A stretch of DNA of 64,000 nucleotides from Artemia franciscana (lineage: Eukaryota > Arthropoda > Branchiopoda > Anostraca > Artemiidae): positions 48,148,868 to 48,212,867 of the forward strand of contig NC_088865.1 of NCBI RefSeq assembly GCF_032884065.1, written 5' to 3'. A program made the translations under genes and the position numbers. The notes below the pieces were generated by a model. It saw only the letters and a program-made list of their open reading frames with translations, did not search any database and was not told the origin of the DNA. Of this stretch, positions 46,905-57,959 are shown one piece after another; positions within the stretch are counted from its first letter, which is position 1; every line of letters starts with the position of its first letter.

Positions 46905-48408
46905 GAAAAAAACTAGTTTTTTCAACTGAAAGTAAGGAGTAACATTAAAACTTAAAACGAACAGAAATTATTCCGTATATAAAAAGGGGCTGTCCCCTCC
47001 TCAACGTCCCACTCTTTACGCTAAAGTTTGAGTCTTTGTCACAGTTCTATTTTTAAAACAATAAAAAACTTTAGCGTAAAGAGCGGGACGTTGAGGCGGG
47101 GACAGCCTCTTTCATATACGGAATAATTTCTGTTCGTTTTAAGTTTTAATGTCGCTCCTTACTTTCAGTTGAAAAAAACTTGTTTTTTCTAATTTAATTT
47201 CTGAAAGTTTTTGAATTAATGCATGTTTTGATTTTGACTCACCGCAGATGAATAATTAAAACGAAATTTGCATATTTTTTTTTGGATAAACGACTTTCTC
47301 ATAGTTTTGATCAGATGATTTTGATAAAAAAGAGGTGGGGGAGGAGGCCTAGTTGCCCTCCAATTTTTGGTTACTTAAGAATGCAAGTATAACTTTATAA
47401 TTTTTTTTACGAACTTTTCTATTAGTAATAAATACACGTAACTTACGAATTAACTTATGTAACGAACTTCTACATTTGTATATTTTTATTACACATATGA
47501 GGGGGTTCGCTCCCCCCGTCAATACCTCGCTCTTTACACTAAAGCTTGAATTTTTTCCCAGCTCTTGAAGAATTACCCCTGAATCACAAAGGCCGTAGAA
47601 TAAATAGTTGAAATTACTAAAAATACTTTAGTGTAAAGAGCGAAGTAGTGAGGAGGAGACAAACACCCTTATATATGTAATAATTTCTGTTCGTTTCAAT
47701 TTTTAATGCTGCTCCTTACTTCCAACTGAAAAAAAACTTTTTTTTATGTATTTTCTCTTTTTATGTTTTTAATAATGCTAGAAAATCCAGCGACACCTTC
47801 ATGAAAATTCTCTTCCCTCATGATAAAATTCCTCCGTGGAAATATCCTCCCAAGTAACCTCCTCCTCCCCCCTGAACTGTTACCAGGAACTGTTTGACAA
47901 TGTTCAAAGTTTGTAACTTGCAGCCACTCCCCCGGGGACTGTGGGGGATTAAGTCGTCCCGAAAGACATAATTATTAGGTTTTTCGACTATGCAGAACAA
48001 AATGGGTATCTCAAAATTTTGATCCGGCGACTTTGGGAAAAAATGAGCCTGGTAGAGGGCCTAGGTACGCGCCAATGTGTTTGGTCACTTAATTTCCGTT
48101 AGAATGAGCCCTCTCGCTACATTTTAGGACCACTGGATCGACACGATCACCCTTTGAAAAAAAAAATGTGCACCCGTGATATGTCTTCTGGCAAGAAATA
48201 CAAAATTCCACATTTTTGTAGATATTTCTCTGGCGCGTAACTTTTGATGGGCGTGACTAAATTTGATGAAACTTGTATTTTTAAAATTAGTATAAAAATG
48301 TAATTTTTTGATGTAACTATTGGTATCAAAATTCCTTTTTTTTTAGAGTTTCGGTTACTGTTTAGCCGGGTCGCTCCTTACTACACTTCTTTACCACGAA
48401 CAGTTTGA
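46905..48408 (+). repeat. Main palindromic repeat family, near full-length copy
   Basis: The clearest palindrome in the window: left arm from AACTGAAAGTAAGGAGTAAC (46925) through 'ttccgtatataaaaaggggctgtcccctcctcaacgtcccactctttacgctaaagtttg', right arm mirrored to about 47170. The second palindrome is at about 47500-47720 ('cctcgctctttacactaaag' against 'ctttagtgtaaagagcgaag'). The G/C-rich module is near 47930. The end is 'tttagccgggtcgctccttac' with a degenerate hairpin to 48408. There is a deletion near 47890 compared with the 17-kb copy. Confidence 0.9.
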
Positions 48409-48599
48409 TTTGAAATTGAAGCTTATTCAGCTTTTGCACAGCAATGCTTCAAGTTTAGCAGTTAATTTAGTTACATTTGATTTATATTAAAAAATGAGGT
48501 TTTAATTACAAAACACACTCTTAGTTTTTGAAGGTCTCAATTTGAGGTTTTAATTTTTTGAGAACCTTCTCAAGAAAACCCTGTTTACTTTAAAGTACG

Positions 48600-48805
48600 T
48601 CTCCTTTAGTCAGCCAGGCATCCAATGCTTTTGCATATCCTTTCTTTTTGCCATTCTCAGTTTCCCAGTATTCAGAGCTGGGTCAATTTTGGCTGAACTT
48701 GCAGAGCCAAGCCACTGATACCTAGCCCTCACACCAGTGACTCTTGTCACTGACCGCTGTCAAAAATGCCACTGACCACAGTCACTGACGCCACTGACCA
48801 CAAGC
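48600..48805. repeat. CACTGAC short-repeat cluster, no clear gene
   Basis: 'cactgac(c)' recurs at least five times between 48735 and 48800. Just below (48600-48680) the minus strand can be read YWETENGKKKGYAKALDAWL, which looks protein-like, but a stop lies immediately upstream and there is no ATG, so I do not call a gene. Confidence 0.45.
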
Positions 48806-48809
48806 CCTT

Positions 48810-50240
48810 TCCTTGTCTCTTTCCTATTATGTAATAGTAAAATCATTTATTTTTCGTTTGATAGAGGGTTTCGCCGATTTAAAAATATTGTTTTCTGGTG
48901 TATTTGGCATACCCTACCTTCAAGTTGAAGGTAGAAAGGGGTTGCTCTATGTTTGTGGTAGAAAATGCAGTGTTTTGTGGGTGTTTTTTTTATGTTTTTT
49001 CTTCTGTATAATAAAAATATAGTTTTCCCATGCCAATTTTTACTATTAATTAAATACAAGATTCTTACCTCCTCAAATGGTATATATCTTATGCAGATAG
49101 TATCTGCTCTTGCACTGGGACTAAAGCAACAAGTTATCATTTCCCTAAGAGGTATAAAAAGGAAAGGGGAAGGAAATCGCGCAAGTCTAAATTGGCCTAT
49201 TATAGGAAAGACATAGAATTTAATTATCGGAAGTGATAGTTTCTTTGGGAAAATTATAGTCTTCCTAGAAAGGGATATTGCTGTCTTCCCTTTCACACAA
49301 AATGCCCAAATATAATAAAAAAGGAAAAATCAAATAGCTTGATAAGGAATTTCTTACTTAATACTTCAGTGAAAACAGGCTAATGCATAATAATCTTTCT
49401 AATCAGTCGTTTTGCATACCAAGAGGTGTAACATATATAAACATCAAGTGTTTTTTACAGTCAAAATAAGTTTAGAAGGATAATTATTTAGGTCTTAAAA
49501 TTGCACTTCTGATACGCACGACTATAATAGTTTTTGGGTACATTTTTGATACATGAGTATTTCAGAAAGTCGGAGAAAATGTGCTAGGGGTTTTCCAGAC
49601 GAAGTCTCATACGCCTAATTAAGTCTCTTTTCCAGAGGAAGCCCCTTTTGTTTTAGGTACTAGAGGGAGTAACCCCCGCTGCACTAGAATTTCCCATTTG
49701 AAGAGTATCTTTTCGATTTGTAATGACAAAAAGGAATTCGAATACTAATATACAAGAACGAAATAGCCAGATTTTTTTTTATTGTGTGGCTATAAAGAAA
49801 AAAAATTGCTTGAAACTGTTGCTGTAACTGTTGCTGTAATTGCTGTAACTGTTGCAGGGTTGATGCTCTGATGCTTATTTACAATAACCATCAATACTAT
49901 ACTTAAGGTTTTTTTTTGTCTGGTGTCAAATATCTGGTGCTGGTGTAATAACAAAAAAGGACAGAACATATGAAGTAACCTGTTTCTAATATGAACTAGA
50001 GAGTATATTTAAAATCGGATCGTATTATATCCTCCACGCAACGTGGCTAACCAGGATGTTCAACCGAAAAAAAAATAAATTCAATTTTACAAGAATTTAA
50101 CACCCTTTCCCGAATATAAATTATTTACATGAACTTTCACATTTAGAATTTGTAGCCCATAAAATCTTTTACATCCTAATTTAGCTTTCTCTTTAAACAT
50201 AGCGAAATTTGGTTTTATTTTCTATTGATGTTGAACCCGG
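48810..50240. other. Gene-free stretch with a small minisatellite
   Basis: 'ctgttgctgtaa' units repeat about four times at 49808-49858. The 149-residue minus ORF (49296-48847) has no recognised motif and an AT-rich, repetitive composition. Nothing else is supported. Confidence 0.45.
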
Positions 50241-50245
50241 ATCCT

Positions 50246-50770
50246 ATTCAATTCAATTCAATTTATTGAAATAAAAATAAAATATAACACCAATAATAAT
50301 AAGGATCCTGGAAGCGAACTTGTTGAGGACCATAACCACAAAAAATTGAAAATGAAGAGGAGAGAAAAAAAAAAGAAAAGATCGCTGGGCGGAACTAGAG
50401 ACACACTTGGGGACAATGAAGGAACGGTTGGATGAACGGAGACAGAGGCCTTCAGAATTATTAATATTAAAATAAGATAATAATTGAGGAGGAAGATTTT
50501 TATGGTAAGCGGAGTAAGCAAGGTATAGATTTAATTTTTTGATGATTTGTTCAAAAGAAATAATACCAAAATCGGAGTACAAGTCCTGGGTGGGATATAG
50601 TCGGGGCAGCCGAAAAACTGCTTTGATGGCACGGTTTTGGGCAGATTTTAATTTATTGGTAACTGAAGGAAAAGTGTTGCCCCAAACAGATCCACAGTAT
50701 GAGATATATGGGTAAATAAAAGAGTAATAAAGGGTGACAAGGATATCGGGAGGAAGAAATTAATTCGCAC
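50246..50770 (-). mobile_element. Non-LTR retrotransposon C-terminal end with ATTGA tail
   Basis: Minus strand: LYYSFIYPYISYCGSVWGNT, NKLKSAQNRAIKAVFRLPRL, YPTQDLYSDFGIISFEQIIK, then LAYSAYHKNLPPQLLSYFNI. 'L-Y-x-S-x-I-x-PYI-x-YC-x-x-VWG' followed by 'LQ(K)-x-A-R' and 'Y-x-x-H/N-x-LP' is the standard C-terminus of CR1/Jockey-type elements. The reading is intact over 170 codons. It ends in ATTGAATTGAATTGAATAG at 50264-50246. It is strongly 5'-truncated. The tail resembles those at 34.6 and 63.9 kb. Confidence 0.88.
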
Positions 50771-51149
50771 GATTAATCATGATCATCAATTCTTCCGCGT
50801 TTTAAGCTTAACACGTTTTCGTGGAAAGTCCAGTATTTATTCCAAGAATCTTATCGACTGCAAATTGTGGTCCGACCCGAAGTAGCTAAAAAGAAACTTT
50901 ACCCTCAACAGAATAGCTATAACAGTAGGAATGCAGACTACCAAACTAGCCTGGTAAGCCATCTAAGCTCCACAAATGTAGCATATTTATAATGTTAGAC
51001 AATTTAACATAATTAAAAAATCTAAAAAAGAAGGTTGTAGAGTTATGAACAAAGTAAGCAAGGTTAAAAATAATATTCTACGATGCTAAGACCTGGTTAT
51101 AGTTTTGCCAATAAGTAGTAGGGCCATAAAGGCTAATCGAAAACAATGA
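50771..51149. other. Gene-free stretch
   Basis: No ORF, repeat or RNA gene recognised. Confidence 0.45.
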
Positions 51150-51675
51150 TTCAAGAAAACAATTTTCGGAAAAAGAGACATGGGAGGGGGCCTAGGTGCC
51201 CTATATTCTTTTTGGTCACTTAAAAAGGGCACTAAAATTTTTAGTTTCCGTCCGAATGAACCCTTTCGTGATATCCTAGACCCACCAGGCCGATACGATC
51301 ACCCCTGGGAAAAAAGAAATAAAAACGTATCTGTAATCTTTCTTCTGCCAAAAACTACGAGTTCCACATTTTTGTAGATAGGAGCTTGAAACCTCTACAG
51401 TAGAGTTTTCTGATATGCTGAATCTGCTAGTGTGTTTTCTATTAAGATTATATGAAAATAAGGGGCTTTCCTCCCTTTTTCTAAAATCAGGCAAAGTTTC
51501 TCATGATTGTAGCCTTTAATAGGTATATATTTCGATTTAAATATATATTTGGAATCATCATAATAAGCTGATTCTTTTAATATATCAATTGGTATTAAAA
51601 TTCTGTCTTTTAAAGTTTCGGTTACTATTGAGCCAAGTCTCTCTTTACTTACAGTTTGTTACCACGGACTGTTCG
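51150..51675 (+). repeat. Main repeat family, 5'-truncated copy
   Basis: It begins in 'gacatgggagggggcctaggtgccct' and contains 'gtagataggagcttgaaacctctacagtag' (51374-51403). It ends with GAGCCAAGTCTCTCTTTAC and the terminal hairpin region at about 51650-51675. Confidence 0.8.
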
Positions 51676-52810
51676 ATGTTGCAGCTATGTCCATTAACAT
51701 CTGGGATGCATATAACGTCTTTAAGGTAAACTTACCCTCAACAGTCTCTGAGTGTTTCAACTTGATATGCTTCCCCAGCTGTTTGGGAAATATTGAAGAT
51801 ATACCTTTTTGACCACCTGAATGTATTAGCGTTCTTCTAATTTCATTTAATGTCTTCTTTAGTATTACAGTAAATTTTCAAGTTAATGCTCGTCGTATAT
51901 CCAGAGACAAATATGGAAACGCCCTTTTGACAAATTTAATGCGCCAATTTTTGTTTTAGCTCAGCATCCGCCTCAATATCTTCTGAAACGATCAACTTTA
52001 TAAACTTAGGTATTTGTGAGATATTACAGATAAGTCCTTCTGACAACCTGGATGCATTCTCTGAAAATCTCCCTTGGCATTCCATGAATTTTCAGTTTAA
52101 TTTTCTTAATCTTTTATAACTTGCTCAGGATCAAATAATCCCTCTCTTTTCCAATTACAAATCGTGTATGTAAACAAAGAGCACCTTCCAGGGGCCTGGG
52201 GGGCCTTAGGCCCTCCCCCAAGATTTTTCTGGCGCCCTCATTCCCATTCCGTTCTTTTTTCTTTTTTACTCTTTTTTTTTAAGTATACTTGTCAATTTGG
52301 TCAATTATTCGTAGGTGGTTTACACAATTAACAACAAAAAGCAAAGCTTTTCTATGAATTTAAAGAGCAAAGTTGAAACTTAAAACGAACAAAAATTATT
52401 TATCTTCAGCCGGTTCAGTATATATCTGCAAAATTGGTATAAAAATCTTTGATTGCTGCAAAGATTTTTCTACGAACCTGGAACTTTCCCCTATTTCACG
52501 ACAATGGAAACACCGGTTGAAGATAAAACTGGTATCATCAACACGTTTCATAAACGTGGTAACACAGTTGTAGCTATTTGTCTATTCACAATGACATATT
52601 CAAAAGTAGCCTTGTAGCTAAAAGTTCAAAATGGATAAAAATAAAATATCTGGACACAAGCATAGAATGGATAAGAGACAAATACTGATGGCTGAATGTG
52701 CAAGGGGATTGAAGGATATATCCGGATATTTTGGTTAAATATCCAAAAATACCCGGAAATCGAAAGGTAAGTTTTGATTAATAATAAACCCCCTCCACCC
52801 TCAAAAAAAT
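51676..52810. other. Diverged repeat debris, no gene
   Basis: Short phrases such as 'gatgcattctctgaaaatctcccttggcattcc' and 'gcaccttccaggggcctggggggcct' resemble the diverged repeats at 22-24 and 55-58 kb. The phrase 'ccccaagatttttctggcgccc' (52213-52237) returns at 53637, and in altered form at 54988. Confidence 0.45.
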
Positions 52811-52814
52811 CTTT

Positions 52815-54015
52815 AGTTTTCGTTTTGTGACTGATTAAATAGCGAATGGTCCAATAGGAATTTCGTGTGAATAAATCTATCTATCTATTTATTTTAACTT
52901 TATAGCTAATTTGGTTGAAATTAGATGAATGAAAGAACTAAAAGTAATTTAGGCAGGGAACACATACATGAGGTTGATAGGGGGGGGGGGCTCCTCCTAA
53001 GACATTTCAGGCACACTTATTCCGTTCTTTTTTTAATCTTTTTTAAAATAAACTTTTTAATTTGGTGCCCACCTCGATTCACATTGGCTCCCTTGTTTCA
53101 ACAGCCCCCTTACTTAAGATTTTGCTCTTGATGTGTTAGAGATTCAGACATTAAACTACTCGCACGATCAGTTTACGAATCATTTCGTCATAAAATTATA
53201 AGATAAACCTTGTTTTCATGAAAAATTAATCATATAATTAAACTTGCTTGCTAGATCTTCATCTTCAGAATGTGTTTTCTTTTTTTCTTTTTTTTTTGGC
53301 AGATTTGTTTTATTCTGTTTCTTGTGAGCCTGTCGATTTAGGGTATGGTGTCTGGGCTTCAATGATGGGGATATAACAAGGCAACTTACAACACTAATTT
53401 ATGTTAAGGAGTAATTTTTTTGAACTGTCCACTCCCCAGTCAAAAAATTCTAATTATAGTTTTGTGACTAATTAAATAGCGAATGGCCCAATAGGGCTTT
53501 TGTGTGATAAATCTGTCTATCTATTTATTTTAACTATATAGATAATTTGGTTGAAATTAGATGAATAAAAGAGTTAAAAGCAATTTAGGCTAGAAACAGA
53601 TCCATGGGGTCTTGGGGGAAGGGGGGTAACCCCACTCCTAAGATATTTCTGGCGCCCATATTCTGTTATTTTTTCTTTCTTTTTAATCTTTTTTAAAATA
53701 AACTTTTTAATTTGGTGCCAACCTCGAGTCACATTATCGCCCTTGGTCCAGTGGCCCCCTTACCCAAAATTTTGCTCTTGATCTGCTAGAGATTCAGACA
53801 TAAAACTGCTCGCACGATCAGTTTACGAATCATTTTGTCATAAAATAACAAGATAAACCTCGTTTTCAGGAAAAATTAATCATATAATTAAACTTGCTTG
53901 CTAGATCTTCATCTTCAGATTGTGTTTTCTTTTTTTCATTTTTTGGCAGATTTTTTTAATTCTCTTTCTTAAGAGCCCATTGATTTTGGGTACGGTTTCT
54001 GGGAGTCATTGATAG
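52815..54015. repeat. Tandem duplication of about 645 bp
   Basis: 'ttgtgactgattaaatagcgaatggtccaatagg...gtgtgaataaatctatctatctatttattttaact' (52824-52900) returns at 53462-53545. The similarity continues through 'cctcctaagacatttcaggc', 'actcgcacgatcagtttacgaatcatttcgtcataaaat' and 'cttgcttgctagatcttcatcttcaga' in both units. The second unit has small indels. Confidence 0.88.
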
Positions 54016-55010
54016 GGGTATGATAAGGATGGGTCACAGGAGGGGGAACACATTATTAAGGGGGTTTTGGGAAATGTTTTGGACATTTGAGTTTGCCGAG
54101 TGGGATTTGGGAGAGCTAATTCACATGCCCTATCCTATTGAGCTGCCTGGCTGTGGTAAGATGCAGGGTAGAATATTATCTTCCTAGGACAAAGTCCTGG
54201 TGGAATGCTCTATATGTTATCCGAACATAATGTGGAAGTTAGAAACTACCCAGAATGAAAAGGTCGACGTAGGTTGGCTGATTCACAAGTATCAATTATC
54301 TCAAGCTCTATCGTCCCTGCAAGACAACTTGGAAGACTGTAGAACTTTTTTATCACCCTTGTCTCCCTCCCTTTCGTCATTGACTACCCCGATATTGCCC
54401 CCATATTTTTTTTGTTACCCTGAAATTATGAGGGATAAATAGATAATGACCATATCAAAAGGCACTGTAAGTATTGGTGCCAATAAGAACCTCAGCAATA
54501 TACCGAGAACGACATAGAGATTTAATTTGAAACTTTCTCGGCTACTATTACTATTTCTGCTCTTACATTTTAAATAAATAAAAGAGTGTAAGTGTCTCCT
54601 GGTTATCAAATAGTCAAAAGTTCCAGGTTGTCAAAAATTCTTTGGCAATGAAAATACATGTTATTTTCCCCATTAATTTATTTTTTTGAAAATCAAAAAA
54701 AAATATCATTGAAGAAAAAAAACAAAAATTAGTCTGGTCTACTCATTCAAAAGTCTCAATGAAGCCATAGTAATTTATTCATAAAAGAATACGCTCGCGT
54801 CTGTTGTTAATACGTATTTTACTGCTATAGGAAGATATTCTTGGCTTTCAAAGAGATTTCTTTGTCATTTTACATCAGCGCCAACCGGATTCACACGAAC
54901 GAACTGGGCTGATGAAAGTGTTATTTACACCCCCCCCTATCATTACGCTCAAATCATATTGGCACCCTTGGTCCAGTGCCCCCCCCCCAAGATTTTTCTC
55001 TAGATCCACC
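54016..55010. other. Gene-free stretch
   Basis: An 80-residue plus ORF (54200-54442) shows no motif. 'cagtgccccccccccaagatttttctctagatccacccctgg' at 54973-55014 resembles the ends of the duplicated units at 52.8-54.0 kb. Confidence 0.4.
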
Positions 55011-55923
55011 CCTGGCACCTTCTATAGTTTACAACGTTTTCTCCGGGGGGTGTAGGGGGCATAACATCCCCAGAGGCATAGTTATGAAATCAATTCCTTA
55101 ATATTAACAAATGACAATTTTAGGGGGTCTAAAAAAGACAAGGGTGGCTTTTTTCCCTCCAAGCACTGTTTGACAAGCCCTGAAAGTTTTAAAAAAATCC
55201 CTTTAGCCGTTCCTGAGATATTGCTTATGCGCCCTTTTGACAACAAGCACGTATATAGTGCGTCTTGAGATCGACATACCCGTCAGCATTTCCTGAAAGT
55301 AGTCACAAATCGATGTAGTGGCAGTTGCAAGCAGTCACCGTCACAGCTCCAAGTTTTTGCAGTCATAAATAGTCACACTCGCAGCCACAACCAGTCGCAT
55401 TCGGTGTAATAGTAGTAGCAGTAAAAATGGTGGCCCTGAAAGTTTCATCTTATGACCATTTTGTTCGTAAGATATTGCAGATACACCTATTTGATAACTT
55501 GGATGCAGATAGTGGCTTTCGATTTAGGTCTACATGTCATTGAACATTCTCCAGAGGTGAAAACTTCACCTCCACACTCTTGTTCTTTTCCGACAAACCC
55601 AGGATCAAACATGCCCCCTTTCCCTGATGATAAATCCTAGATTTAATAAATGGACAAATTGCATAATTTACATTCCTTGTCCCAAGGGCTATAGGGGCAT
55701 GGTATCTCCATAGGCATACCTATTAGACCTTTGACTATTTCAAATTAAACGGCCTTTAAAGATATCTATCAATGTTAAGGGGAGAATCTAAGAGGTCAAC
55801 AGGGGGACTGGTTTACTTCTGTTCTTAAGATCCTAATTACTACGCCATTAAAGTTTCAGTTTAATACTTTTAGTCGTTATGCAGGTATTGCTGTTTTGCC
55901 CTTTCAACAACCCTTCTGTGTAT

Positions 55924-55975
<52 letters not shown>

Positions 55976-57100
55976 TCTCTCTAAACCTTGTCTAAAAGTT
56001 TTCGTTAATATCCTTAGTTTTGTTATGGATACTTAGGGTAACACCCCCCAAACAAAATATAAAGTCCTCTTGTCCTTTCTTTCCCTCCCTCTCATAAACT
56101 GTTTGACAGATTTGACTAATCTAAAAAAAAAAAAATTCTGGGATATTACCGACATTATAATATGACACCACAGTTTTACTAGTTTTACTCTATATACCCC
56201 TCTCTGGACATCCAGTTGTCCCCTTCCCCTAATCAGTACTCCCTGGAAATTTCAACTTGATGCTCCAAGCCATTCCCGAAGTATGGGATATACGTCATTT
56301 TGATAACCCTGCAAAATATTTTGTCTTTAAATTTATAATGCTTCTTTAGTGCATATAGATTAAATGTCTCAAATAAGCTTATAGCGCAAAAACGTTTTAC
56401 CTAACAATACCTGAAAGAATTAACCCCATCCCTATTGCCATTCCCGATGTATTACGGATATGCTATTTGGATGATCCTAATATACACATTTTTTTTTCGA
56501 TCCACCTCTCTCTCCTTCCCAATCACGATCGCAGCTGTAGCTGCAGCCTAGTTTATCAATATATAAGACCCACTTGAACTTGCTCCCATTCAAAACTCCC
56601 TGAAAATATCAACTTGATCCCCAAACCATTTCCAAGACATTACAAATAATTTGAAAGCTTTGGTGTACATAGTGTCTTTTGATTTTACATAGGTATACCT
56701 GTCATTTTCAGAGTATACCCTTGGGAGGCACTGCAAATCTTGGCCTAACAACAGATCCAAAGTTTACCTTTATTAACAAACAATACCAGGTATCGCCGCC
56801 TTTTTTGACAAAATCTGTTAATAATGAGAAGATAAATAATGGTTGAACAATTAGTAGCTTAAATGATTAAGGGTAAATGCCCCCAAAGCTGCAGGGGTGG
56901 TGTCAACTTCAGGAGTATGATACATTAGACATTTTGACGTATCCGAGGGAAATGGATATATCAAAACTTTGATCCATTATTATGGAGGCTACGGTGGGGT
57001 TGGGTATAAAAAAAAGTGAGGGAGGAAGGGTGGTTGTAATTTTTTCAGTTGAATGAATCACTTCTCAAGTTGTGACGACCAACCCTTCCCTATGAGGTGG
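55011..57100 (+). repeat. Strongly diverged, partly tandem G/C-rich-module repeats
   Basis: Recurring phrases 'cc-ttgtcccaagggctataggggcatgg(t/a)atc-cc' (near 55040, 55675, 56880) and 'tcctgagatattgc-tatg' with 'ccttttgacaac' (near 55210, 55880 and, decayed, 56280, 56450) mark a tandem series with a step of about 200-650 bp. There is no coding sequence. Confidence 0.5.
55926..55972. repeat. Poly-T tract of 47 bp
   Basis: An uninterrupted T run. It could be the poly-A tail of a minus-strand retroinsertion, but no element body is recognised on the right side. Confidence 0.95.
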
Positions 57101-57479
57101 CCGGGAAAAAAAGAATTTTACCCCTTGTCTGGCCCGTCGTCCGGCTCTAATTGGCACAAACCTATATTTCATTTTATATTCGCTTCTGCTTTGGTGTTTT
57201 TTTCTTGACGAAGGAAATGTTTTTTCCCTTTTTCGGGCCCATTTGTTTGGTAGAGAATATTACGTCTTTGAACATCCTCTTTTTTGTGTGTGTACAACTG
57301 CCTTGGGCTCATATTTTAGGGAAAAAACTTCCCTTTACTAAGCCCATTAACATCGTCACATCCACACCCCCTTTGCAAGAATAAGTTGATAACCCATTTT
57401 GCCCAGAAAACAATCCATGAGAGTTTAAAGCCAAAGGCACCCCCGACATTAAACAAGCCCGCCTTTTCCAATGTAAACC

Positions 57480-57835
57480 AGGTTCTAGGCGTTTCCCCTC
57501 CCCCCGAAAAATAAACCCTCAGAAAACACCCCCCGTAAAATTTTCAACCCTGCAATGCGAAACCCCCCCCCAGAAAATACTCTCCCGCGGGAAATATCCT
57601 CCTGCAGAAAATGTTCCCCAAGAAAATACCACCCGAAAAAGTACACGCCTTGGAAAATACCTTCCGCAGAAAATCCCCTCACGGAAAACACCCCCCCCCC
57701 ACACCGTGTAAAATCTCCTCCCCCTCGTAAAATACAATCAGATCAAAAATACAACCCGTGGAAAATATCCCCCGAAAATACTCCTCCCCCCGGAAAATAC
57801 CCCTCTCCAAGAAAAGTAACCCTCGGAATATAGCC
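57480..57835. repeat. Degenerate minisatellite of 'GAAAATACCCC' units
   Basis: About twenty imperfect units of 16-20 bp built on 'c-ccc-(n)-gaaaata(c/t)(c)': for example agaaaatactc, ggaaatatcctc, cagaaaatgttccc, agaaaataccac, ggaaaataccttc. Long ORFs on both strands here (57485-57961) are by-products of the repeat. Confidence 0.9.
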
Positions 57836-57959
57836 ATGCGGAAAATTGGGTATTCAAAATTTGAGAATTTTATTTTAGTTCTGTTTTTTAACTTTCGTTG
57901 TGAAGTCCTAGGGAAGGGGATAAAGAGATATTTACACACCCTAAGCATTTTAAAAACTT

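Noticed and set aside
48600-48690. Minus-strand peptide YWETENGKKKGYAKALDAWL as a possible terminal exon
   Set aside because: A stop is immediately upstream, the possible acceptor is weak, and no family is recognised.
48847-49296. 149-residue minus-strand ORF
   Set aside because: Composition is that of random AT-rich translation (runs of F, I, K), with no motif and no splice or homology support.
55926-55972. Poly-T tract as a retroinsertion tail
   Set aside because: No recognisable element body or target duplication next to it, so it is listed only as a homopolymer.
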